Shown here piece after piece: positions 33,147-45,179 of a stretch of DNA of 64,000 nucleotides (position 1 is its first letter; every line of letters starts with the position of its first letter). Source of the stretch: Primula veris (taxonomy: Eukaryota > Streptophyta > Magnoliopsida > Ericales > Primulaceae); assembly GCA_963682055.1 (NCBI GenBank), contig OY821751.1, positions 9,238,001 to 9,302,000 on the forward strand, given 5' to 3'. The position numbers were made by a program, and so were the translations under genes. The notes beneath the pieces were generated by a model. The model did not search any database. It had not been told where the DNA came from and worked only from the letters and a program-made list of their open reading frames with translations.

Positions 33147-36046
33147 ATGTCATCAAATGTTAACGAGATTTCTAACAATCTCCAACAAGTTAACTTGTTA
33201 GAAGAAGTCAACCAACAACAAACAGTCAAGAAGATTGTTCAGTTTGATCATCTTGGGGAAGCCGTTGGACCACATGCTACTCACTTTAAGGCTCGAGTTG
33301 GTCAACATGTTATGACCCATGCACCTATTAGTTTCACTAGTTGGCCTTTAGTACCTCAGAAGAACAAGGATGATATATGGAATGCAATACAGGTTACCAT
33401 CATATTTTACTTTGTTTTTCTTTTACCATTATTTTTTGTTATGAAGGTTTTGAATGCACTCTTGGTATTTTACTACAATTTTTTTAATTCAGAGCGAATT
33501 TGAAGTACCCAGTCATTTAAGAGAAAATATTCAACGGGCCATGTCAACTGCATTTAGAAAGAAAAAAACCAATGTCAGAAAGTATCATTTGGACATGCAT
33601 TCAAATTTGGAGGAACATAAATTGGACATTCCTAAAGGGATTGTAAAAGAAGATTGGGAACAATTTTGTGTTAACGAATCTGATCCAAAACAAATAGAAT
33701 TTAGGGCTAAAGCTATTGAAAATAGAAAAAAGAGCATGTACAGTCATATTGGGGGAAGAAAGAGCGTTGCAATGGTGCGGTATGAGATGGTAAGTTTCTA
33801 AATTACAATTGATTTCAAGTTTTCATTTTAAAAATTGTTCAATATCGAATTATAACAAAAACCAGTAAATCCGTATTGTTATTACTTATTTAATTTATCA
33901 ACTGCATCAATGCAATTATATTATAAGAAAAACTTACTTCTAGAAGGGTCGTGTAAATTCTGATTATAAAAGACTGGCATTATCATTTGTATGTGCTTGG
34001 AACTATGGGTCAGCTGTTATTTGCTGGTCTATTCTGAAATGTAGTAAAAATTTAAATCCTGGCTACTCCACTAATTAGTAACTCAATGACTAGTATTATC
34101 ATTTGTAAGTCAAGTTCTGAGAATCAAGTAGTGAGGTAATCATGTTGGTAAATGTGTGATGTTTATCTTTTAAAACTGCCTACTCAATGTGTGATGTACA
34201 CTAAAAAAACGAAAAAAAAAAATTAATATTTGATTTTGGTTTTGATGAGAGAGAGTAAAACTGGCACATTTGTCTCTTACTATTTATTTGGGCATATTTT
34301 CTGATTATAAAAGAATTCTATTCATTTTGAATTATCTTTCTGGAACGCTTAACCTTGATTGGATATTTTTTATATAGGCAGCAGATCGAAAAGGTTCTAC
34401 GGTTACAAGAAGTGAGGTGTGGCTTAAAACCCATAAAAGAAAGGACGGAAAATCATTACCTGGTGCTGAACCATTTGTGGCAAGATTAAGTGTTTGTTTG
34501 ATTATCCACAACTACTTGCTCAAAATTGTAGGCATGATAGTGAAACTTGATCCCATCAAGGCTAACATGTTGTACTTGGTATTTTGTGAAAATTAATATC
34601 ATGTCTATGTTAAGGAAAAATTTATTGAGACAGATTGTTTTACAACTGAGTATGTCAAGGATTAACTATTTTTACTTGCTATGTCTACATGCAAAACACT
34701 AATAACAACTTAGTTTTACAATACCATATAACCGTTGCTACTTTTTCCTATTTTACGTCAATGAAAAAAGTAATTTAATTAACCATTAAATTTTAGGAGC
34801 AAGTCGAAGCTGTAATTAAAGAATCCAAACAAAGTGAAGATGGTAGCAGCGGTCTACATCCTTTAGCTATTGATAATGATCCATTGACTCAAGTTCTTGG
34901 CAAGAAAGGTAAGAGTCTTGGAGGTGTCGGAAATTTTGTCTCTAAAAGAAAGTACAATGCTACCCTTCATTCTCAAATCCAGTGTTCAGAAGAAAAAAAC
35001 AAAAAAATAGGGTTGGAAAAGAAGGTTGACGATATGAAAGCGGATCTTGATTTTGTTGTTGTTGTAAGGTTAGATAACCATGTATTTATGTGTAAGGCTA
35101 AACAATCATATTTGCATTATTGGAAAAACTTCACATTGTTTTTTTCTTTTCTTATAAACTAGGGACAACATGTGACTGGTGCGACAACGACGCCTATTCT
35201 TATTCCCAGAACAACACATACGTGCCTACCTGAGATAACAACTCTGCCCACACATAACACAGTTAGTAGGTCATCACTCTCTCACTCGACAACTCATGCA
35301 CCTGACCCGTCCTTGGACACAGGAAACTCAACAACATTTACAGTACTTGTAGATGAAGTTCATTCACCGAGTTTTGTTGAGTTGCTTGATTGGAGTAAGA
35401 ATTGTGTTGAACTTGCAACAGAAGTGTTTGATCCATTACATAAAGATACTTGTCATAATTATCGAGTAAATGAGTATGAAATGAAGGTGAGTATGTGTGT
35501 GCGGAATATTTATCCCGCAAAGTTTTACAAAGAAACACCTGATGCAAAGACAATCAAAGACGTAGGACTCGGAGATTTTCTTGTGTGGCCCAAATCACAC
35601 ATATTGTTCAGAGAGTTGTAAGTAAAATTCTTTCTCATACTTGTATATTTGTTCAAGTTTATTAATATTGTGTTTGAATCAAGTGTTATTTATTTTCCTC
35701 CATCCAGTGGAAAAATTTCACTCATACAATAGCATTTGTCTCTGGTAGGATGTCAGGTAACAGTAAAATAAAGTTAATATGAAGTAATTTTAAGTTTTGA
35801 AAAACACAAATAATTAGTTTATGTAGGAATTTTATTTGATGTCGATATGGAAAATATGTTTTAACGAGCAAACTTTTAGTCCAGATCATTTACTTTTACC
35901 TTGTGTTTTTTTTTTAACATTTTTACCTTTTGCTTTGGTGGGTAATTTTTAGTGTTTACTTGTATTGTTATGATCTTGCTATATGTTTGTTAAATGTTCT
36001 TTTCGGTATCTTTTACCTTTATTTTTCCAGGCGTGACGCAAACTGA
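33147..36046 (+). CDS. CACTA second gene: Transposase_24 (Ptta/En/Spm) type protein, six exons, copy B
   Basis: Proposed exons are 33147-33392, 33493-33789, about 34378-34479, 34797-35063, 35163-35617 and 36031-36046, giving about 460 residues. Exon lengths and phases equal those of copy A, and no stop or frameshift was seen within them, unlike the neighbouring transposase. The exon 3 donor is uncertain (a GC donor fits). Content: a Gly/His-containing N-terminal part (FDHLGEAVGPHATHFKARVG), the VKEDWEQFC...YSHIGGRKS core, a Lys/Glu-rich segment (EEKNKKIGLEKKVDDMKADL) that may be a coiled coil, a Ser/Thr-rich linker, and a C-terminal GLGDFLVWP motif. Differences from A include Asn/Asp and Leu/Pro in exon 1. 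By analogy with TNPA it would bind the subterminal repeats. Confidence 0.74.
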
Positions 36047-36477
36047 TGAACTTAGATATGGCGAGGATTCCGAAAACTCTCATGTGGCATTGCACTTTTC
36101 TGATGATAAAGTAGATGTTTTTCTTAGTTGTTTTTCCTCTTGTATTTATTTTTCGTAAGTAGGATTTCTAGAAGTGAAATTTGTCCGTGGATCTTAGTTC
36201 TTTTTGTACGTAACTTTGCATTTAGCTTTGAAATTTGTTTGTAAATTTTAGTACTAGTTATTTGATGAATCTTGGTACTGGTTATTTGTTAATGGTATTA
36301 GTTGGTTTTATAATTATTGAGTCTTGTATATTTCCTTGTGTAGTATTCTATTATTTGTTGGAAGCAGTGGATTTTATAATTACTCACCTCGTAATTATTA
36401 GTTCGTTATTTTATAACTGGAACATTTGAAATGCCATTTCATGTGTTACTAAAATAATTATCGAAACACCAAATTTA

Positions 36478-36813
36478 CGTTCCTGTTTAAAGTTGGAACG
36501 CCTAGTTTAAGTTCCTAATTGACAAATTGAAACGCCTATAGTACGTTCATGTTTAAAGTTGGAACACCTTGCTTGAGTTTCTAATTGCCAAATTGGAATG
36601 ACTATATTTCATTCATGTTTAAAGTTGCAACACCTTTTTAGTGTTCCCAATTAACAAATTGGAACGCCTCATGTCTGTTCCAATAGAAAATTCGGAACAC
36701 CTCTGCGGCGTTACTAGAATTTGGCAGGTCACTTTTTGAGACATCAAAACTCTGTTCCAAAAATTAACAGGAACGAATTTTTTCTGTTCCAGAATGTCTA
36801 TTTTGGTGTAGTG
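36478..36813 (+). repeat. CACTA 3' subterminal repeats and TIR, copy B
   Basis: The same three ~66-bp units and terminal repeat as 4441-4776, with very few substitutions (for example GGAACACC for GGAAAACC near 36695). Confidence 0.75.
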
Positions 36814-36947
36814 AAGTTTATTCATTGTGATTGATCTCTTAATCTTTTCTTCATATGTTGACTTTAGTAGATGAATATTTGTTGCGCAATTCTTCATATA
36901 ATATCTTCTGAGATTGCATATATTCGAATGTTTTCTCATCATGATAT

Positions 36948-36952
36948 GCTTG
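36948..36952. other. Empty target site of the Tekay-type insertion
   Basis: GATATGCTTGATCAAC is uninterrupted here. In copy A the GCTTG is duplicated around the chromovirus. This proves the element's ends and the direction of change. Confidence 0.95.
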
Positions 36953-36956
36953 ATCA

Positions 36957-37404
36957 ACAAGTTGCAATTCTATAGAAATCTTTACCTGTCTGTCAATATC
37001 TTTCAGTTGTAAAAGTCAGTTACAACCGAAAGTGTAACTTATAAAAGATCCATTAGTAACAAGATGAATATATGACTAAGTAAATGACTAAGTGATGTTT
37101 ATCAAAATAGTGACAACCGAAAAAATTGTTAGGTGCTATAAAATAGGTTCTAACACTAGTCTTCAAGATAGGCTTAATCTCTCCCCTCGAAAAGCACCTC
37201 AAATACCGAAATAAATAGGGGAATGGAATGTGGTTCAATATAAGGATAAAAAGAAAGGCAATAGGTGGTAGACTATCCTGTGGTGAAATAGTGGAGATAA
37301 TCTACCCATCTCCATAGTTAAATTTCTTAGTAAGTTTTAATTGACTAAATCTATGCCGCCCTATCTAATAAACGTATACTACTACGAATCTATACATACT
37401 ATCT

Positions 37405-37453
<49 letters not shown>

Positions 37454-37600
37454 CTTAGTATAACGCCAGGAGTTTATTTCGAAATCAAAAATCTGGGAAG
37501 AACTTCAAATGATGCTAGCAAACTAGAAAATCAAATCCAGTGAGAAATTCGGTGATACCCTTAAATCGGGAGGGCATATAAAACATCACATGAGTCATAC
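36957..37600. other. Unassigned duplicated sequence with AT microsatellite, copy B
   Basis: Counterpart of 15216-15859; no gene is recognised. The (AT)n tract here is about 37410-37452, longer than in A. Confidence 0.6.
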
Positions 37601-38651
37601 AAGTCTTCCTAACTTACTACGTTCGCTCAATTCTTTTGGATGATTTTCGTGTTCACCTTTGTAGTTGGACAATAGGTTTTCATACGGTCGATGCTGTGAC
37701 AATTAAAACACTCAACGGTATTGTGCCAATCAAACGGATTCTGTCGCGTCTCTCTTCGTCTATGTTGTTACTGAGATCCACCTCTACGACTCACACTCGA
37801 ACCTACATTGAACATGGAACCATCAGAGTCCAAATAAGTCTCCCTTGTATCATTCTTCCTAACCTCCTTGACTAGTACACTATCACATACACTACTAAAG
37901 GATAACTTTTCTTTCCCAATCGAGTTGTTAATAGTTTCCAACATGGGCTCCGAACTATTAGCCAATGACGCCAATAATATCAAATCCCTGGCATCATCGT
38001 CAAAATCTATCAACATTATCTTATTGATTTAAGGTATCGCTAAACAAATTCAAATGCTTAGCTACATGAGTATTTTCTTCTATTCTCAAATTGAATAACC
38101 TTTTCATCAAAGATACCTTGTTGTTCGCGTAGGATTCTCATACATGTCTGATAGGACACTCATCATTCATTTCGTTGTTGTCTCCTTGGCGACGTTGTGT
38201 GCGAAACTATTCGAAAGTGTTTGGCAGATCACTCCCACCACATGCCTATAAAGAAGCTTCCAATTGTCATATGTCATACCCATCGATCTTGCATCAATCA
38301 ACGGTTAATGCATCTTCTTACCATACAAGTATTCTTCTATTTGCATCCCCCAAAACCCAAAGTCTTGGCCATTGAACTTCTATATCCCATGGGCTGACTT
38401 ATCCTCAACAACAATTACTTATACCCTGATAATCTAGGATCCTAACCTTGAGCTCCGATAATAATTGTTGTGGGTCAAGCTTCTTTCCTAAATCAGGTAT
38501 AAGCAATAATAACGAATGAATAGAGAAATTCTAAACTAACAATAATAATGACAGATAATGCACACACAAATAATAAAGCAATAAATGAGACAAGAGTTTT
38601 TAACAAGGTTCACCCACGTACAAAAGTATTTATCTCGAATGTATAATGTGA
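37601..38651 (-). mobile_element. Ty1-copia remnant (TNT1/Tork-like): LTR end, PBS and gag, copy B
   Basis: Counterpart of 15860-16910 at a constant offset of 21741. The same Gag motifs (FDDDARDLILLASLANS, 38016 downwards), the same stops and the same damaged zinc knuckle occur. It was already a relic before the duplication. Confidence 0.78.
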
Positions 38652-38818
38652 TTAAGATGTAACTCGACTCTTAGATTATCGTCGTAATGCGTTCAACTAA
38701 AATTTTCAAGTTAAAAAAATGAGAAATTCCCACTTTGTATAAGTAATGAATCAAGATCGGATTGTATGAATTGTATGGATTAACCAGGAACATCATGGCC
38801 ATCCACTACTACATGCTC

Positions 38819-39496
38819 TGTCCAGTTCGGTCTTCCTTTTGGTTCGAAACCATGGATTTCTATACTAAAGACGCAGTATCGACATCTCACTAGATTTGTA
38901 CGACCATCTCTGGCTGATATTCCATATACAGTCAAACCATGTAAAAAAACAAAATCTATGTTGTAGATGACTAAGAGAATGGTGGTAAGTTTCCACAAAG
39001 GGGAGAGATCTTTCAACATCTAAGGGATGGATTTATTTGTTGCTTTTAACTATAATTTAATATTACCCTATTCACCTAAGGGTGCATGAGAATTTAGTTG
39101 ATCCCGGCCATCCTTATGGCACCTTGTTAAGTGCTTCATCTTATATTTTGCTCAAAACACCACATGAAAGAGTGTTTGACTATCTTAGAAACTAATAGTA
39201 TCGACATGAGTGGGATGTACAGTTGGAAGGGTGTGCTATTGTAGAAATAGCAAATGTTCCTACTAGTGGGGAAGAATAGAACTGTCCCACCTTGCTGCGT
39301 GTATATGTTCTTGGTGAAGAACAAAACCAGATGATCATACTTGAAGAAAGTCATAGTGATGAAAATGAGGTTTTGATTACCTATTCACCTTTTAAGTACA
39401 AAACAATAAATGATGTCTTAGAAGTCTAGGGAAACCTCTGAGATGGCACTACTTCTTTGCGGCTTTGATATATTTTTCGATGGTTCATTTAACCCT
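38819..39496 (+). pseudogene. HD-ZIP IV homeobox gene fragment, left arm, copy B
   Basis: Same content and lesions as 17078-17755: START end (FGLPFGSKPW), HERVFDYLRN, EWDVQLEGCAIVEIANVP and LRVYVLGEEQNQM, where B reads Ile for Val two residues later. The TAATAG stop after LRN is shared. Confidence 0.8.
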
Positions 39497-39530
39497 TCTG
39501 ATTCGCCACTCAACCAACCATTAGAAATTT

Positions 39531-40261
39531 CATAACATGGATTAGAGCTGAGCAACATTTGAAAGAAAAGGTCACACCAAATATATGGGGTCGAGAAGGG
39601 GTAAATGAACCATCGGGAAATATAGCGAAGCTGCACGGAAGTAGTGCCGTCTCAGTAGGATTTCCCCAGCCATCTAAGACAGCATTTATTGCTTTGTACT
39701 GAAAAGGTGAATTGGTAATCAAAACCCCATTTTCATCACTACGACTTTCTTCAAGTATAAGCATCTGATTCTATTCTTCATGAAGAACATATACACGCAG
39801 CGAGGAGAGACAGTTCCATTCTTCCCCAATACTAGAAACATTTGCTATTTCTATAATATCATGCTTTTTCAAGTGTACATCCCACTCATGTCGATATTGT
39901 TGGTTTCAAAAATAGCCAAACACTCATGTGATGTTTGGAGCAAAAAAGAAGATGAAGCACTTAACAAGGTGCCATATGGCTGTCTGGGATCGTTTACCTT
40001 CTTCCACACCCTTAGGTGAATAGGGGAATATTCACTTATAATTACAAGAAACAAATAAGTCCATCCCTTAGCAGTTGAAGAACTCGTCCATTTGTGGAAA
40101 CTTACCACAATTCTCGTAGTCATCAACAACATAGACCTTGTTCCTTTTGTACATGGTTTGATTATATTTGGAATATCAGCCAGAGTTGGTATGGAAATCC
40201 ATCATTTTGCACCAAAAGCAAGACCAGAATGGGTGGTTCATTTAGTAGTGGATGACCAAGA
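39531..40261 (-). pseudogene. HD-ZIP IV homeobox gene fragment, right arm, copy B
   Basis: Counterpart of 17790-18520. The MLILEESRSDENGVLI and ETALLPCSFAIFPDGSF segments are unchanged. TKRIV reads TTRIV and STDKGW reads STAKGW, single-base differences consistent with neutral drift. Confidence 0.84.
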
Positions 40262-40341
40262 TGTTCTAACTCATCCATACAATTCATAGAGTCCAGTCTT
40301 GATACATTACTTATACAAAATGGGAATTTCTAAATAAATTA

Positions 40342-42060
40342 ACTTGAAACTTTTTTCTTGAAGTCATCACGACTATTAGTTAAGAGCTGAGTAACTGCTT
40401 AATCACATTATACATTTTTGAACCTATTCGTAATAAATGAAAGTTTGTGAACCGATTCGTAATTAACAAAAGTTTTGATGAATAACAAAATGGATATAAT
40501 TTAACTTAATGAAATGTTGAGAAAAAGACCAAACTTAAAAGACCAACGTGAATTAAGGAGTAATTGAAATTCTCGAAGAACCTAACCGGTTGGAAAAGAA
40601 TGTAACCGGTTAGATACAGTATATATGGAAATGTCAGCAACGATTTTTGATAACTTGGAAGCCAATCAAAATATATTCAAAAATTGAGGAGAAATGTTGG
40701 AGGATATTCTATGTGATCAGAAGCTGTTTACGAAGAAGATAATAAACATTATGAGAAGATATCACACGAGATATTCACATTTCAAAAGGACTAACCGTTG
40801 GACGAAAACTATAAAAGCCAACCAGTTGGACAAAAAATTAACACGTTATAGAATGACTGAAATTTTGAATTTCAACGACTACTGCACCTTAAACACTAAA
40901 TAAAGAGCAACCCCTTCACATTTCAATACACCACTCCAGAGTAAACAAGCCCAAGCTTACATCCGTCATTCTTTGTTTATTTCCAATCCTTCGAAGCCAC
41001 AAATCCATTAGACAAGCCTTCGATGATTGATCCAAACTCTTCATATACTTTATATATATATATATTCCAAAGAGTTTAAGTGGTTGTAAACTCTTGATTG
41101 TCTCATAAACTTTGTGGTTCAATTAACGAGTCGAGAATATTTCATTGTTTGTAATATTCTTGTTTACGCTTACATAAATCCTTTGTGTTTAGCGTGTGGG
41201 TCTCTTTGCCCTCAAGGATAACCAATTGTAAATGGTATCTCTGCCCTTCATGTAAATGAAGTTGTAGTGGATACACTACCCTTTAAGAAAGAGTTAATAA
41301 AATGTCAAGATCCATTGGTATTTGGAGACAAGATGTAGTCTCGTTTGAGGCGAACTTGGATAACTCTCTGTGTTCTTTATTTTCTATCATTTACTTTCTT
41401 GCGCGCGCACGCGCACACACATATGTGTAACTTGCATTTCGGAAAAAGAGATCTCAATCCGAAGCAAACATCTATATCACTTCATTGTTGATTTGATATT
41501 TATGTTGATAGCTAGTTACGATCTAACTAATACACACACTGCTGCAGCCCTCGTTTCCCTTTCAAAAGTTAGTCTTGCTTCCAACTCAGTTGATCTTGCT
41601 TGAAATCTGTAAATATTCGATTTTTTGTTGCATGTACCCAAAAGTTGATTATCCACCACTAAGGTTTCTTCTAGCTCTCTTCAAAAAACCCAAATTTGAA
41701 GCCCGATACCCAAACCACACTAGATCTTTTAATAAAAACAATAAGCCCCGAACTGCTCAAGCCCAATCTTTGAAAAGTAAGAAACCAAAAAAAAAAATAT
41801 ATATCTAGAAAACATCAAGTAAAATGTTAGTGACAAAAGGAAAGCTTGTGCATCAACAGACTTCATTTGCCAAAGTGAAAATAATATGTAAATCCAAATA
41901 AGTCCAAATACTTAGTAATATCACTTTACCATCCCGAAATTTGGCAATCCAAACAGATCAAAAACTTGTGTTGCGTATACACTTCTTGTTAATTCCATTA
42001 AGTTTAGTAACTTTCAATATGTATTTTTTATCTCAATTTTGCAAGATCATCTGCCACACT
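40342..42060. other. Unassigned duplicated sequence, copy B
   Basis: Counterpart of 18601-20345. The two AACCGGTT palindromes persist (near 40584 and 40603). The TATAAATA of A is reduced to TAAATA near 40897 by a 2-bp loss, and the (AT)n tract near 41052 is much shorter. No gene is recognised. Confidence 0.45.
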
Positions 42061-42250
42061 CACTACAAGAAAAAACTCAGTTACCATCAGTTTACTTTTT
42101 GAAAAGTATTGTTAAAATGAGTGTCGCTAAATTTTAGCAACAGAATAACAACTAATTATGTTGCCAAACTATTGCTGAAATTTAGCGACACTAACTTTAC
42201 CAACAGTTTCAAAAACTAAACTGTTGGTAAATGAAATTTTTCTTGTAGTG
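42061..42250. mobile_element. CACTA-type foldback MITE, copy B
   Basis: The same CACTACAAGAAAAA...TTTTTCTTGTAGTG element with ACT target copies (42058-42060 and 42251-42253), one base shorter than in A. Its presence in both copies places its insertion before the duplication. Confidence 0.93.
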
Positions 42251-42253
42251 ACT

Positions 42254-43160
42254 GTTCTTCTCTCTATAAATGCGAGTCAAGGTAAAACAAACAAAATTCA
42301 TTAAAGTAAAAGTGTCTTTCCACATATTAGTATAAGCAATAGAAGGTTTAGTATGATGATTCCACCAATTATTGACTAATAAATAGTCCGTTTTTATATT
42401 AATATTATGTAAGTGTAGAGAGTAGCAAATTTGTAATCCAATATAAAAGAGCAATTTTGTTCATTAAAGTGCAATTTGTAAGCAAATTTGTATAAGGTTG
42501 ATTTTAAATTGCATACGATTTATTAGTGCATAATATTTATTTAAAAGTGCATAATGTTGATATTAAATTGCATACGATTCACGAAAAGTGTATAATTTGA
42601 ACTACATGTACGAAATAAAAAAAAAATAACACAAATTCATGGATTCCAGCTTATTTACATAAAAGTTGCAAAAACCTTGTCGAGTTTTAATAAAAATTCA
42701 CCCAAAACATTTTTTTTTAAGTAAAGTGATAATTTATATGTCACCAATTATTATCAAAATAATTATTTTGTTTATAACAATAACTTCCTCCAGCATCAGC
42801 AACACCCAAATATCACGTCGTCGGATATCCGATGGCCATCACCATCATCTCAGATTAAATCAGATCCCTTCAACGGAGGAATCCGCCACTAAGAAAGGCG
42901 ACGCTGGCCTCCCTCGTCGTCACCCATCATGTCGTCGTCCTTCTTGCCCATCACGATCACCAACGAACTTATTTGGAATCCATGCATTCACATATCTGAA
43001 GTTGGAACCCTGCATTCATATTGTTCATATCTAAACCCTAATGAAAGTGACACACCAGGGGTCGACGATGACCATAGAGCAGGGGTCGCCAAAGGCGATC
43101 TACGATGGAGGTGTGTAGGTGTGAGAGAGAGAGAGAGATATAGATGTTTCGGGTTCTGGG
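42254..43160. other. Unassigned duplicated sequence, copy B
   Basis: Counterpart of 20540-21419. B holds 28 bases near 42364-42391 (CACCAATTATTGACTAATAA and on) that A lacks. No gene is recognised. Confidence 0.5.
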
Positions 43161-43914
43161 TCGGCGTCAAATACGACTGGGCAACAAGATGCACCTCCTG
43201 TTACACTTACAGTTCCGCCCCCACCTTATCCTCCCGTTAGAACGGTGAGTACAGATTAAAAATTGATTTTCTCGAGTTCAATGGTGAATTTGACCGCGAT
43301 GAATTTATTGAGTGGATCAAGTGTGCAACAAAGATTATCAAGAGGGCCTAGCCGAATCACTACTTGGCGAGATATGAAAGATGTAATGACCATTAAGTTT
43401 GTGCCTTCAAATTTTAACCGCAACATGCTCTATAAGCTTCAAAAGTTTCGACAAGATTCTAAAACGGTGGACAAATATACTTGGGAGTTTCATAAGCTGT
43501 CCTTAAGGAGACGTATCGAGGAGTCAGACCAACAACAGATTGCTCGTTATATTAATGCTCTTCGTGAAGACATCCGGTCGAATATCTCGAACCAAGAATT
43601 CACTACCATTGACCAAGGTCATTCATATGTTAGAGGATCTGAACAAAAAATGATATACTTTTGGAATCATGTAGAGAAGAAGCCTCTAAATCCCAATCCT
43701 AAGAAACTTAATGTCATATTCTTGTTTTGTTTGTGGCGGGGTTGGACATTATGTTGAACATTGTCCGTTTAGAGGGCCTGCTAGGGAGCAAAGACTTCTG
43801 ATCGAGCAAAAGATAAAAGATGAAAACGTTGGCAACACTGCTAACAATGAAAATATGCAGATTGTGACGACTCTGATGACTCTTCTGGCGAATAACAAAT
43901 TTTACGTTCTCTAA
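43161..43914 (+). pseudogene. Gypsy-type gag fragment, further deleted, copy B
   Basis: Counterpart of 21420-22308. At 43320/43321 a 104-bp deletion removes the FNFKDVPENR to NIWWLE part of the Gag domain. TWRDMKDVM, KFRQDSKTVDKYTWEF and the knuckle CFVCGGVGHYVEHC (after the same 1-nt frame change) remain. The 3' end is cut at 43899, where the 2,284-bp deletion begins, so the frame ends LANNKFYVL. Confidence 0.8.
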
Positions 43915-45179
43915 AAATGTGACACGTGTCATTCAAGTCAAACAAGTTAGAGAGAGAAACTCTTCCATAGCCGACAGGAATGAGCTCCGCTCCTCCACAG
44001 CCACCAGAGAATCAGCTCCGCTCTATCACAGCCGTCAAGAAATTATCTGCGCTCTTCCACATCCGCCGGGGAATCAACTTTTAGGGAGAAACTCTGCACA
44101 CTCCGGCCTCAACGAATGCCTTCAAACTTTTTAACAAATCTGCAATAAACTTGACATTCGATCTTCGAGAACGTCTAAAAGCAGCAAGGAAGGCGTTTCT
44201 ACGGATCAAAATCTTCAAGTTATCACCAAATCTGAAGAATTTCTACTCAAGTGAAAATTTGTGTGAAACAAATTTTGGCACAGCCGGTGTGACCTCAATT
44301 CGTGGAAACATGTAGCAATGCTGGAACTGAAGGAGAGCTCATCGTAAAGCAATTAATCCGTAAAGCAATTACTAGATTAAAAAACAAAGTCCAAAGAGCA
44401 AGCAAAATGTTTAGAAGTCGTATCTAATTAAAGCCATTTCAAATTTTGGATTTGATAAAAAAGAAAGTTACTTTTATAGGAGAAGTACTTCAAAGCTTGT
44501 GATTACAAATCTAGCATTTCCAGATTATCATTGACTAAATAAAATATGCGTTTCACTTCTGAATCTATTGGTAGAATTTTTGTCTCGGATGGAAGGTATC
44601 ATGGCAAATGATTCTACCAAAAAGCTTCCGAAGTGAAACATATATTTTGTTAGTCGAGATAATCTGGTAATGCTAGATTTGTTCGCAAAAACTTTTAAGT
44701 ACTTGTCATTCAAGGTAATTAGCATATCTTATTTGAGTCCATAATTCAAAATGACTTCAGATACAACACCTATACATGTTGCCTTCTCTTCGGATTTTTC
44801 TTTTAATCTAATAAGATGGTCTAACTCTTTACATGCTGTTAGTACTCGCATTTGGTAATCCACCAATAGACAGAACTCATGCTTGAGACCATATCCGACC
44901 TTTTAGAATGTTAATTTAGTTCCTATAGTAATAGCATTAAAGAACCAAGTTGTTCTAGAAAAAGAATCGTTATGTTGCGTAGCTAGTATATCGTAATCAT
45001 AACATTAACAGCAATTTTTGGTTTCATGATAGACACGATATCCTCAAAAGTTTCTTTATTTTTGAATGGCTTTTACATGCAAACAATCGGTGACAAGAAT
45101 TGTTTCCCTAGTTCTGCATAACCCTAAACTACCACCTTAAATTTCTTTCTAAATTTTACATAGTAAAATGTTTTTAACT
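43900..45179. other. Unassigned duplicated sequence with foldback, copy B
   Basis: Counterpart of 24545-25831. The G-box core CACGTG recurs near 43923. No gene is recognised. It leads directly into the solo LTR. Confidence 0.55.
44506..44681. repeat. Foldback (inverted repeat), copy B
   Basis: Same structure as 25151-25333. The arms look unchanged and all the length difference (7 bases) falls in the loop near 44587. Confidence 0.85.

Larger units (their letters stand above)
26063..36813 (+). mobile_element. CACTA (En/Spm) DNA transposon, copy B, missing its 5' terminal repeat
   Basis: It contains a long 5' non-coding part, a TNP2-type transposase gene, a Transposase_24-type gene and the 3' subterminal repeats. 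It ends at 36813 with the complement of CACTACACCAAAATAG, followed by AAG. At the left edge GGAAC/GTTCC subterminal motifs begin immediately (26078 on), but no CACTA terminus exists: the sequence passes straight into the truncated LTR. Loss of the 5' terminus should make this copy immobile even if the proteins were supplied. Confidence 0.92.
38721..40341. repeat. Long imperfect inverted repeat of HD-ZIP IV sequence, copy B
   Basis: Counterpart of 16980-18600, with only a handful of substitutions relative to A. The arms remain mutually complementary, so the palindrome has survived in both copies. Confidence 0.88.
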
